Shown here: positions 34,901 through 46,100 of the stretch, piece after piece
How positions within the stretch are numbered: the first letter of the stretch is position 1
How the letters are laid out: each line of letters starts with the position of its first letter
Origin: Pempheris klunzingeri
Lineage: Eukaryota > Chordata > Actinopteri > Acropomatiformes > Pempheridae
DNA length: 64,000 nt
Assembly: GCF_042242105.1 (NCBI RefSeq)
Contig: NC_092029.1
Coordinates: 19,454,885 to 19,518,884, forward strand
Direction of reading: 5' to 3'
Notes under the pieces: generated by a model
What the model was told of the DNA's origin: nothing
The model's input: only the letters and a program-made list of their open reading frames with translations
Database searches by the model: none
Program-made: the position numbers and the translations under genes

Positions 34901-36956
34901 TTGCAAGAAATGAATATGACAACATGCTGCGCGTTGCTGCACTGGAGGAACTATACGAGAGAAATGGGAAGGCTCTGGGGATGGATTTCACTACAGATGA
35001 AGCCGTTCTCCATAATGAATCTGGTATATGTACATCCTCTGTTTCTGTTAAAGAACAGTTCTATATTGGATAATGTACATACAAGCACATTGTAATATAA
35101 TGGTATAACATGTATTAAGACAACAGTGGCTGTTTGAAACCTATTTTATGAACCAAAGTAGGTAGCAGTTGCACCACCTAAACACAATTCTTCATGACGG
35201 CCTCTTATATTAGGATCTCTTCAATCTCAGTGTCAGTGGTGGGCTCCTCCCACTTCTAATCACTGATTCTGAGCGTGACGCTTCTGTTGACCCCCCCCAC
35301 CCCCCCACCCCCCTCTTTCCTCTGGCTGCAGGCTCTACAGACTTCGGCAATGTGACATTTGTGGTTCCTGGCACCCATCCATACTTCTACATTGGTTCTA
35401 ATGCTTTGAACCACACAGAGGAATATTCCATTGCTGCTGGTATGTGTCCTTTTAATGATGTCGTCAATGTAACTGAACATAGAAACAAGGAACACAGTTA
35501 TACTTTTTCAACTCTTAACATTTGTTCATCTTATGTACTGATGATTCAAGCGTTGTTGTTTTATATTATTTGCACGTTCTTTCATACTACTTTAATATAT
35601 TTGTTGAGATTGAAAGTTCATTCTTGACCACAGTGGACAAAATAGTCTCACACAATTTAGTGGCTGTTGTCATGACAACTGGCCATCTCCATTAGTTACC
35701 GGAGGATATGATACAATAGAAAGCTCCACAACAGTGACTAAATGGACCTTTTTGGTGAAATTGCTTTGTCAAATGTATTTCTGAGTATGGCTTTAAAACA
35801 GTACTAGCAGCTCATGCTAACAGACCACAGTGAGCTCCGGTTGTGAACACTGATCTGAGGTCAGTGCATCAGAGCAGCCCCAGACGTTTCCCTCCGAGGA
35901 GAAACCAGAGTGGCGTTTGCCATTAACCACTTAACTGGCCGAGCTCGCCTGTGGGGAACTGCCAAGTGGGAACGCTGGATGCTTGCCTGCTCCTCCTTCC
36001 AAGTGTTTACCATGGAGCTACGGGGGGGGGGGGGACTTCTGGGCCTGAGCCAGGGGAACCGGACCCTCTCCATCTACGCCATCGAGTTCTGCACCAAGGC
36101 ACGCCAAAGTGACTGGAACGAGCCAGCACAGTGCGACGCCTTTCTGCTGAGCCTGCGAGACGTTAAGACATTAAGGAGGAGCTGGTTTCCTACCATGTCC
36201 CCTCTGGACGGGCTGATCGAACTGGATAGTACAAAGGAACCACTCAGAAAACATAAAACCTGTACACAAAGATAAGAAGACAGGCGTGATTACATCTGTA
36301 TATGATAGACGATTAATGATGCAACAGCCATAAAACAATCAGACACTTATTAACTAGAAACTCTATTACTATATTAACCTTCTTGGTTGATTGATGGGTC
36401 TTTTAACACAGAAACCACTTGAAAATGATTAAAGGTTATAAATGCATTTCTGCTGGAAGGAGGAGCTTCTATTTTCAGTTATGGATTGAGAAACATTTCC
36501 TCTAATCCAGCGTCGGTACAGTAAGAATGTGAATGCACGGATTGAAGCTGAAGGAGTGTAGTAGGACTGCTGTTTGCAGCTATGTGTCAGAGTGGGGAAG
36601 TGGATAATCACACGACAGGCTGCTGGCAGAGGCTGCAGGATGTCACACTGACTGTTATAATTAATAATTGATGTTTCTAATCAAAGCAACTAGAACCCTC
36701 TTCTATACAAAGTGAATGTGCAGTCTGTTGGTCACGTTTGCTCGGCCGACAGTATATTTGTGTCTCCGCTGCAGGTGATGACCGAGCTCAGTTCTTCACC
36801 CTGAGGACAGCGAAGGCTCTGGCCATGACGGCCCTGGATGTGCTGCTGTGTCCAGAGCTGCTGCAGAGGGTGAAGCACGAGTTCACTGAAGCCAAGCTGA
36901 GGGAGGATGGGACGGCGACGGGAGAGCCTGCAGAGCAGTCTGCAAGACGGTGTTGA
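31961..36956 (+). CDS. pm20d2: Peptidase M20 domain-containing protein 2 (beta-alanyl-dipeptide hydrolase)
   Basis: Seven exons (31961-32383, 33223-33371, 33920-34062, 34146-34300, 34888-35023, 35332-35439, 36775-36956) give 1296 nt, 431 aa, close to the human protein of about 436. All introns are GT-AG and in phase. Family motifs: [19 protein letters not shown] (metal-binding histidine region, near residue 100-120), [15 protein letters not shown] with the catalytic Glu pair (about 142-156), the lid/dimerisation segment [20 protein letters not shown], and a C-terminal [13 protein letters not shown] with the late zinc-site region. The M20 family enzyme is a cytosolic zinc dipeptidase that clears side products of carnosine synthase, such as beta-alanyl-lysine and GABA-lysine. 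There is no signal peptide. A stray copy of exon 2 lies at 40582, a Gypsy gag fragment occupies intron 6, and human PM20D2 is also next to GABRR1. Confidence 0.95.
35290..35331 (+). other. C-rich polypyrimidine tract at a pm20d2 splice acceptor
   Basis: Runs of 8, 7 and 6 C separated by single A residues lie immediately before the acceptor of exon 6. On the minus strand these are G-runs able in principle to form a G-quadruplex. Confidence 0.7.
35860..36275 (+). mobile_element. Ty3/Gypsy-type gag fragment in pm20d2 intron 6
   Basis: The plus frame from about 35907 reads [20 protein letters not shown], then [16 protein letters not shown] and QCDAFLLSL. This is the capsid-region signature of Gypsy-type gag proteins (the family that also gave rise to PEG10/RTL genes). 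A G-run near 36020 interrupts the expected spacing, the sequence stops early, and no protease or polymerase region follows. It is a decayed, non-functional insertion within the host intron. Confidence 0.75.
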
Positions 36957-37384
36957 TGCAGGCGCCACTAAGCCGCCTGCTCACTGAATGCTGACTCAGG
37001 AAGACAGGGAAGTTACTGTTAGACATGTGCTTTCACCAGCAGGCTAAACTGAAAAAAATCCATCTTTGATCCACACTTTCTATCACTGAGTTGTGTCTGT
37101 TTTTTGTTTATTTGATTTGCCCAAGCCAGTAGAAAAGGAGGAACACAGTTATGTACATTAATGCTTTATGATACGAAGTGCTCGTCCAGACTGCCCTCGA
37201 CTTCTCTGATTATCTGAAGACTCTTTATTAGATGATTCTCTTGTGTGTGACACTAAACAAAATGAAGAATTATTAATGTAACTGTGACTTTAAGTATTCA
37301 GTTGGAAACATGCATTTGATAATCACTCAAGCCCTGGGGAAAAAATTGGGAGAGAATAGATATGACTAGAATTCTACAATTCTT

Positions 37385-37770
37385 CACAGCAGCTTAGTAA
37401 CTTTGCTTTGACAGTTCACCTGTAGCATTCTGCAGTGACGTGCCATCCCGTCTGGTTTGCACTTGGTGGGACCATCATTTAAACACACGTCCAGGCTGCG
37501 TGAGGGCTGTTTGACTAAGAAGGAAGAGCGATGGAGTGCTCCATCACATGGCCTGGCCTCCACAAGCACCTGACCTGACCTGACCTGACCTGACCTGACC
37601 TGACCTGACCTGACCTGGGAACTCCTTCAAGATTGTTGGAAAACCATTCAAGGTGACGGTCTCATTAAGCTGACTCAGTGTGCAAAGCTGTCATCAAAGC
37701 AAAATGTACTACATAATTCCACGTGTGCTCCTTCATAGGTAGTTCACAACAATACCCACTAGATGGCAGT
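37385..37770 (+). mobile_element. Tc1-like transposon relic (3' part of transposase and tail)
   Basis: The sequence follows the 3' third of fish Tc1 transposase genes: a stretch corresponding to CCATCCCGTCTGGTTTGCAC, then AGGCTGCGTGAGGGCTGTTT, then the TGGCCTCCACAAGCACC segment coding the WPPxSPD motif. After a pentamer repeat it resumes with GAACTCCTTCAAGATTGTTG and the distal tail (TGTGCAAAGCTGTCATCAAA). The reading frame is broken in several places. No 5' part or inverted repeats were found. Confidence 0.7.
37567..37617 (+). repeat. (ACCTG)n pentanucleotide microsatellite
   Basis: About ten tandem ACCTG units within the Tc1 relic, at the position of the transposase codons for the SPDLNP region. 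Confidence 0.95.
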
Positions 37771-37916
37771 AGTACTCTGTCCATAACCAACTCAGACAAC
37801 ACTCCACCTTCTGCTTTCAAATGTTGCTCTTCACTTTCTGTTAGCATGTAATTATCTAATCTAATTGATTATTTATTAGTAAAACCTTTTAAATTTCTCA
37901 TTTTCTTTCTGATTGT

Positions 37917-37975
37917 AATAAATATTTGGAATGTGCTTATGAGCACAACTCGCCTCACTATTATATCAGAATAAA
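37917..37975 (+). terminator. Candidate poly(A) signals for pm20d2
   Basis: AATAAA at 37917-37922 and again at 37970-37975, about 1 kb after the pm20d2 stop codon. They are the first canonical signals seen downstream, but the Tc1 relic would then be inside the 3' UTR, so use is uncertain. Confidence 0.35.
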
Positions 37976-38264
37976 GTGCCTCGGTGCCCTCATGTTGCAA
38001 GATAATGAAACTCTGAGGGTTTTTTATAAAAACACTGACACACTACAATGATACATCTCTTGAAATATGTTTCCCTCATTTCATACCATTTTCTTTGATT
38101 GACATGGCATGTCCCAGAAGCTCTGTAAGTGTTATTCCGATCAGTTTATGAATTGCCTACTGATGTTTTAATATTTGTCCTCTCATTTATATAATTCCAG
38201 ATAACCTTTGGCTACTATTTAGATTGTCTTGACAAGTGCTCTTCCCGTATCTTTTTAACCCTTT

Positions 38265-38748
38265 CATGCATGAATTATGATAACCTCAGTCAGGATTTTG
38301 TGTTTTTATTCATCTTTATTCATGAAAAACAAGATTTGAACTTTATTTTTTTTCAACCCATATTTTATAAAGATATATTTACATGTCCAGTAGTTGAAAT
38401 ATAGCTAGTGATGCATGATGTACACTTCAGTGGACATGTGGTTAATCATAATTTCCTCCCAATATAAAATCAATACTTGGAAAATGTAGCAATTGCATGA
38501 CTCCTTAGATGTTACTTGATGTCACCATATTTTTCTAACCTGCAAGGGTTTCTTTTTGTAGAAGGTTTGGTTTCACTCTTTTTTTCCACTTCCAATGGCT
38601 TCCCACTGGGTAGCAGTGTATGAGATGATGCAGTAGCTTCCACTGTAGTGGCTGATGTGCAACTATGCCATCAAAACTCACGCATATACAAGAAAACAGC
38701 TTTTGAATAGCTGTACACTGTAGTGACCTCTATGCATGAAAGGGTTAA
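38265..38748. mobile_element. piggyBac-type MITE with TTAA ends
   Basis: TTAA at 38265-38268 is followed by CCCTTTCATGCAT; ATGCATGAAAGGG precedes TTAA at 38745-38748. The 13-bp inverted repeats are exact and the ends carry the piggyBac CCCTT/AAGGG form with TTAA target duplication. The 484-bp interior is AT-rich and has no coding capacity, so this is a non-autonomous miniature element. Confidence 0.8.
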
Positions 38749-39124
38749 AATGATACCGTCAGGAGAGCATTATTTAATCAGGGCACACATGGTTCAAGAC
38801 CACTGGACTGCTGCACACAGCTACGATTTGTCAGTGATTCAATTAGTGAAGAATTCATGACTCAAGTGAAACTAAATGACAAAGAGTGATGGAGTGTAAC
38901 TACATGCATGAACTCAAGTACTTGTTGAGAGTTACTTGTACTTTACCTGAGTATGTCCTTTTTATGTGACTCTGTAATCTATATTCTCCACTACATTTAT
39001 GAGCCAGCTTTAGTTACATAGTTGATACAAAGCCGTTGTTCCACATTGAACTACTCAAAGTTTATAGAAGTGCAGCCATTTATCAAAGGCTGCTCACATG
39101 TTAATGCATCAGAAGTAATACGAT

Positions 39125-39512
39125 TTAAAGGTCCCATATTATGCTCTTTCACAAGTTCATGCTTGTATCAAGAGATCCTCCTGGAATAGGATTACGTGGT
39201 TTCATGTTCAAAAGAGCCTTTTTTTTTTGGTCATACCAGACATTGCTGCTGCAGCTACTTTCAGCCTCTTTCTGCATGCTCCATTTTCAAAGAATAGAAC
39301 AATCTGCTGAAGGACTGGAGGAGGTCACGTGTTCAACAGATCCCCATATGACATCATAAGGGGAGCAAAATCTAAAAAGCGTGTTCTCACACATTTTCAG
39401 GAGATAAGTTGAGAGCCCAGTCTTTTCTCTGGTTTAGTTCAGCAGTCGGTAGGCACACCGGCGACACATATTTAGATTGAAAAGTGTATTTTGAATAATA
39501 TGGGACCTTTAA
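39125..39512. mobile_element. Short TIR element with AGGTCCCATATTAT ends
   Basis: TTAAAGGTCCCATATTAT at the left end is exactly inverted at the right end, 388 bp overall. TTAA lies at both outer edges. The interior is non-coding. Copies with this end sequence are common in teleost genomes; the superfamily is not certain. Confidence 0.75.
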
Positions 39513-40581
39513 CTTCTCATAAAGGATGAACATTGTTTCCTTTGATTCGTACACTCACTACTCTGTCTTTATCCGTTGTTTCTCTTAATGCCAGAGATTT
39601 AAGAGAAAATACTAAGCATAAAGCTTTGTTCTTATTTTAAAACAGCAGAAATCTGGTTCCTGTAAAGGTCACATTCAGTGGTAAATGACAGCTCTTTTTG
39701 GAAAGCTTAGTGGGGAAATGACATTTGCATGGTTCAGAAAGATGAGTATGGCTATCTGCTATCTGAAAGAATAACTTCCATGGAGATTTTTAAATTGGAG
39801 GTGACAGCATTTCTAAGAGAGTCTGGGTCCTTTCTGTCTAAATCTAGAAAGAGTGATGATTATTACTAGAATAGCTGTGCTCACACAAATTATGCCTGGA
39901 CATTTGTCAGAAGATGACAGACAGGATTTAGTTTTACAGCAAACTGAATTAGATGAGCAATACAGAATGAAAGGGTCACAGTTCAGAAGACCCATACACA
40001 GAATCACCAGACAGAGGCTGGATTAAGGCGACACAATGGCTTTACAGAAGGGTAAAGGCTGAAGGGGGGGGGGCTGATTGGCAGGCAGACAATACAGGGG
40101 GGAGAGAATAGTGAACTGGCGGGAAAAAGCCGGTAGGTGCTGTCTGGCAGATGGTGTGTGCAGGAGGGTGGGGTTTAGGAACAGGAAGCTCCAGCAGGTT
40201 CCATGACAGAAAGTGCTAGTCCAGATTCCTGCCAAAAGTTGAAAGCTACGGACGTCGCCGTCTTGGAACCAGAAGTGATGTTTGCTCCTCTGATTGGTTA
40301 GTCACAACGTAACTAAACGAGCATCATGTTGTATGTTACCTACATATGATGTTCCATGCAAAGCATTTGAAGTTGGTCCTGAATCTTATCACGCAGGGAC
40401 AGATCCCAGAACAGTGTGTTCAATTATCTGCAAATAAAATCAAATGTAAAATACATAGAGGTTCAGATAATAAAGTTTAGTTAAAGAAACAACAAATTGC
40501 AAATTGCTGGTCCACTGTATGATGAGGGCACTGTGATCAATCAACATTAAGCGTTAATACCACTGATCATTATCTCCAAAG
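39513..40581. other. Intergenic stretch without recognised features
   Basis: Between the TIR element and the pm20d2-like exon. It has no convincing exon; ORFs are short and without family resemblance. A G-run lies near 40065. Confidence 0.4.
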
Positions 40582-40718
40582 GTTACAGTGCTGGGGACCC
40601 CGACTGAGGAGGACGGAGGAGGTGAAATAGACTTGTTAAGGGAGGGAGCCTTTTGGTGCTCATGGCCCACCTACCTGCAGAATGACCATCCATATCTCCC
40701 ACATGTGGCTGAACACGA
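40582..40718 (+). pseudogene. Isolated duplicate of pm20d2 exon 2
   Basis: The sequence matches pm20d2 exon 2 (33223-33371) from GTTACAGTGCTGGGGACCCC through GTGGCTGAACACGA, and is followed by a consensus donor (gtaagt) and preceded by AG. It has a 13-nt deletion after the REGAF codons and one extra base later, so the total length is 12 nt shorter and the phase at both ends is kept, but about ten residues are scrambled (WCSWPTYLQN). No other pm20d2 exons are seen nearby. Best read as the remains of a partial tandem duplication; a cassette exon of a longer pm20d2 transcript is unlikely. Confidence 0.8.
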
Positions 40719-41520
40719 GTAAGTTTTAAAGGAACAGTTCAATATTTTCGAAATCCCGTCTGGCAATTATGACACCTCAGAGTTATAAGATAAGGTCTCC
40801 AATCTTCATTAGTTAAAGCAGACATTATTTCCCAGACGTTTGCCAAAATGCAAAAATGTCCTCTGCTGAAATGTCTTATTATTTATAGTTTATATTATTA
40901 TTCTACACAAAAAATCATGTCACCAACCTCACTGTGTGAGATCTCATAGTCCACTGAACAGTTGAGGTTTTTGCCGTGTCAGACTTTGATGTAGCAATGT
41001 CCCTTTGTTCCCAGCTCTCCACAGTTAGCTTAAAGAATGTGAACATAACCGATAGGAAAGACGACCAAAAGTCCATTGAGAAACGCATCTATATTCTAAT
41101 GTAGCCTCAGAGAAAGCAATCAGCAGATAGCAGGCGTTGAATCATTCATAAGCTACAGTTACAAAGTATTTAACAGACTGTTTATGTCACGGTCACATCA
41201 GAGGACAAGAGGCATGAATTTGAAATTTGTTTACAGGGAAATGTCAGATTTTACTAAGCTTGCAGTTTTCGTCTGCCGCTTTGACAGATGTTACCGGAGA
41301 CTTAAATAATTTACAAGATAAAAGCAACTGAAGGATGAATTTCAAAATCTAGCTCTTAAAACTTTTGGATGGCGCCTCCCTTAATTAATCTGTTGATCAA
41401 ACAGACTTCCAACATGTCACAGGCTCTGCGCCCCAGTGGCAGTATCTCCCACTTCTCAACGTAAGGCAATGGTGTTCAGCCAAAAACCACTCAAAGAACA
41501 ACTGCAACAAGAAAAACTAT

Positions 41521-41526
41521 TTTATT
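41521..41526 (-). terminator. Candidate poly(A) signal for gabrr1
   Basis: TTTATT on the plus strand, AATAAA on the minus strand, about 1.7 kb after the gabrr1 stop codon. Other weaker candidates exist; chosen by position only. Confidence 0.35.
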
Positions 41527-41886
41527 TAAGAATGTTGTACACTGACTTTCCACAGAGTCCATACAGTACATGGCCTAATTTGCCACTATATTGTATGTAA
41601 ATGAGAAGAGTTACACGAGATGGAGATGTAAAAGTACAAAAAGCCTCAATTCCATCTGAGGTTCACGCCGGTGTCTGTGGCTGCTGCCACGTGTAACTTC
41701 AAACATATCTACAAAGAGGTCAAATGATCAAACGGTGACATTAAACCTTAAAACGTGAAGATTTGACTCAAAAGCAAAACAAAAAAAAATGCGCAAACAT
41801 CTGCTGTTTAAATGGAAAATGACCACGGACTCTGTGTTTGTTAAGAACGACCAAACTTCAAGACAGTAACCAACACAATGACCGAG

Positions 41887-41911
41887 CCACACACACACAC
41901 ACACACACACA
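41887..41911. repeat. (CA)n microsatellite
   Basis: About 12 CA repeats in the presumed gabrr1 3' UTR (GT-repeat in the mRNA sense). Confidence 0.9.
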
Positions 41912-43197
41912 ACTTTTGGTATATCGAAAGCAGAATGCAGATGTTTCTGCCTCATGTCAAATCAACTATTCGTGAAGTGATAAATCATCTACAAAAAGTG
42001 TTTTCCAATTACACAGCAGGATCAGCAGGATGTCTCTGTGAAATCATATATTTTGAAATGTTTCATGCTTTCAAATTGGGCCATAGGTTTCAGTTCACCT
42101 TATCTGTTTACTATATGAGTGTTCTGCACACACCACAGAATATACATCGCATAGCTGATCTCCACAGAGCGAATGAAGCACCCATCTAGAGCCACACCGC
42201 AGGTCCTCACTGGTCTCTTTCACCCTCAGCTTCACTGTAGTTCGGTTGAGCTGGTTCAGACCATTGACTGTATGTATCTTTATATACACTCTCTATATAA
42301 AGTGATACATTATGGCCTTTTGGATTTGGTCCATACTACGTCTTACAAACTCATATGGACTGACGGCTGACTGACGGCAGCTGTGGTAATGTCTGCATCA
42401 TCACTGCTGCGTGGACCCATGTAGAAAAACCATAACAAAGCTGGTGCGTTGTGCTTCACTGTACTGAATATGTCAAAGTATCTTCACTGGCAAAATCCAT
42501 GGAGTAGTACACATGTTTTCACTGATACATCAGTCTCTGTCTGACGCTGTGATGTATCAGTGGAAATGCTTGCACTCAATAGTTTGGCCGTGGCTACCAG
42601 ATGATCTCGTATAATTATATAAATTGCACATATATCAACTAAACCAAAAAAGTCAAATGGATCTGCAGCCAGGAAAAAGTTACCGCTTAGTATTTATTTA
42701 ACTCTTGATGAAAGAGTTTATCAAGCTCTGAGCCAGTTAAGAAAAAAACCCCAATAAACGATTGGCAGACAACAGCCTGGTAAATCCAACATTTCCAGGC
42801 AAAGCTGCTCCTTGGCAAACATTCAATATCCTTTGAGTACATATGATGGTACACGGTCCCTCCAGTGATGAAGCCACATTGGATATTTGCTGTGTTTTTT
42901 CATTGGCTGACTAAAGATTCACCTTTATTTAATCCTGTTAGACTTTCCTCAGGCCTCCTTCTGTCCAGTTGAAGACCCAAAGTCCAAGGTGAAGTGGAAT
43001 GTGTTGAGTGTGCATCTAGCTCATGGTAGAACCTTTGTTCATGGGGGGGTCGGGTCAGCCTGGAGACGTCTGCTGCACACCAGTCCTCCAGTGCTTTACT
43101 TTCTCTCAAAGCAGAAGAGTCCCTATTCATCTGTTAACCACATTGACAAGCAGGGAGGCAGATCTTTCCCACTTCTATCTGCTGAGTCTCGTTGCCG

Positions 43198-46100
43198 TTA
43201 GGAGTAGATAGACCAGTAGATGATGTTGAAGAGGACGTAAGATCCAGGAAAGATGACCCGGGAGTACTTGTCTATAGCGTGTGTGTCGATCCAGACATTG
43301 CTGTAGGCGCTGGAGCCAACGTGGCCGGTGACCTGGTCGCTCTCCATTGCCAGCTGAACCAGCATCCTCTCCCGCTTCACGCCGTTCTCCTCTGGCATGC
43401 TGTAGTTCCCTGTCGTGTTGAAATCCACCTCACTGTAGCTGGCTGACATCATGCCAGGATGGGCCATACCGCAGGTACACGGCAGCTGCAAGGGGTCAAG
43501 AAGCACTTGGTGACTTTTCAGAACACTACATGTCGACAGAACCCTGTTAGCTAATGTAAATCAACCGTTCCCCCAAGAAAACTATTTGTAATTGTAAAGG
43601 CCGCTGCCCAGGTCTTTGTTCATGTTCACAGAAAAAAGAATGAGGAATAAAGAGTACATTCAGTTTTTACTGTGTGATGACCACTGCAACACAGGATTAA
43701 ACATCTCAGTACTTCCCTCTGTAGTTTCAAGGAAGCTAAATTAACTGCCTGTCTTTTTGTCATTTCACATTCTGAATATTGTTCAAATGAATATATATAT
43801 ATATGATATTAAATTAATATCATATATATATATGCACAAATAACTAAAGGAGTTTCTGGTACTAACCCTCTCTCTGAGTTTCCTCTCCTTGCGCTCTTGC
43901 AGAGTGGACAGGTAGTTGACTGCAGCGTACTCTATCACGGACAGGAACACAAATACAAAACTGACCCAGAGGTAAATGTCCACAGCTTTGATGTACGACA
44001 CCCTGGGCATGGAGGCGTTGACTCCAGTGATGATCGTGGACATGGTGAGCACTGTGGTTATACCTAAAGGCAGGAAGTGAAACCAGTTTCATGCGTGATG
44101 TTCATGTTGTTTGTCTCGGAGAAGAGAACTGTTCCCCCTGTTCGAGAGAGACAGCCTCTAACCCTAACCCTCACCAATAGTGACCAAGGCCAAATGTGAT
44201 TTAGCAAATACATTACTATACAGAGCTGTAGGACTGTCCACCTCCATACATATCTTACTCATCTGCATTGCTCGATCAGGAGGAAACACCAATCACAGTC
44301 TTTGGAAATGCCAACAGCGTGTTTGCCAGCTGAAATTCAAACAACTCTTTCTATGGTATTGCTCTTCTAACAGCCCCAAAGTTCAAGATGACGTTACATG
44401 AAGAGAACTGGGGGGATTTTAAAGTAACATTTTGCATAAAGCCCAATATCACAAATTTGTTTAACACCCTATATCCTTACTTCCTTGATTTGGACATGGA
44501 AAAATCCCCCAAACTAAGATCTACGGCAGCAGTCACCTAACTAACCACTGCACCAATTAGCTAACAATGGCCAAGCACTCTCACCCAGTGGCACCCTGGC
44601 AGGGACAGCCCTGCGATCGATCCAGAAAGACACCCAGGACAGCATGACCATCAGAGTGGCGGGGAAGTAGGTCTGCAGCAGGAAAAAGAAGATATGGCGG
44701 CGCAGTGTGAAGTTGATGTAGAGACGGTTGTACCAGCCTGGAGAGGAAATGAAGTTAGATGTTGCATGGACCTGAGATACTGCACGCCTGAATAATGAGA
44801 CAGCTCCACTTTCCGTCAGTACCTGTGCTACTGTAGAAGGCCAGCTTCGTGGCCGTGTGGAACTCCTGGATGAGGAACTGGGAGAGAGAAATTCTCTCAT
44901 CTGTGTTTAATGACCTGTTGCCTTCCTTCCAGTACAGCATTAGGTCATCATCTGTATACGCATCTGGAGAGACAAAGAGCAGAACTAAGCATCTGGTGGT
45001 GCAAACTCTATTGTAATTGACATAAAAACATCTGCACAAAATCCCCTCCGCAAACTTTAATTTAACAACACATCCTTAACCTACCATCCTCTTATAGTAA
45101 TGAAAAACAGGAGGGAGAAATATCTTACTTCTTCTACTACAACAAGACTTTTCTATGGAGGTCACAGGACTTATCAGAATGTAGTTGGATGAAACTGTGT
45201 AACTGCAGAAGAGAGGAAAAGCCACATCAAGCTTAATCACATCAGTCACTTACAGCTCTCTATCTCCAAAGAGCACGTCTGTGTATCAAGAGGAAAGCGA
45301 CTCAGGTCCATGCTACACATGGCTGTGACTGTCACCCTGCAATGACAAAACAACCGACTGCAGTTTTGCGATGGCAAAATATTACTTGTGTTTCTTTTTT
45401 TTTTTTTACGGTTCTTCATCATCATCAGCTGACAAACATTCAAAAGGGGGGAAGCACAGAGAAAAAAAAAACAGGCTAAGGTGGAATATTATGAAAAAGT
45501 GAAATGAAATACAAAATGAGTGAATGAATCGTTTAAAACATCTGGGAAAGGATGAGGAAAAAATAGTTCTTCTACATAGACAAGGACTAAATATTGGTGA
45601 TCCTTGCTGGTTCCAGTTTAACGAGATGCATTTCTGTGCTATGTAGGCACTGTACTGGTGCGATGGCCAAAGAATTTTCCAAAACCTTTTTCTGCTGTCT
45701 GAGAAAATCCGGATAACTGACCCTGCACATGTTCTAAAACAATAACATCTGTGTTGGATACATCTTTCTCATCCTATGCATACATTTATAATTGTGTCCA
45801 ATTCTTTTATTACAAGACAGTAAAAGAAGAAATGAACATGTTCTGACACATGATATCTCACTGATCCAGAAGATTTATATGCCATACATTCTTATGTGGG
45901 GGTCAAAGGAAGAGCAGTAACAGTAAAACGGAGCATTACAGATTAAAGAAATGTTCCCTTTTGATGATCTCCTCCATCTTTGAAAACCCCACAGAAAGTT
46001 GTTCTGCCCCTTTCAAAGAAGTAACTCAGTGATGAATATATGGGTATTTTTTTAAAATCCTGTTTTTGAATTTCAAACTCTGATCTTAAATTTTTAATCA

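Larger units (their letters stand above)
40719..43197 (-). other. Probable gabrr1 3' UTR and downstream flank
   Basis: There is no exon in this interval on either strand. The part up to about 41520 would be the gabrr1 3' UTR. Near 40729, TAAAGGAACAGTTCAATATT resembles the end of a common fish DNA element. Confidence 0.4.

Noticed and set aside
44158..44178. Interstitial telomere repeat
   Set aside because: Only about two TAACCC-like units; too short to be meaningful.
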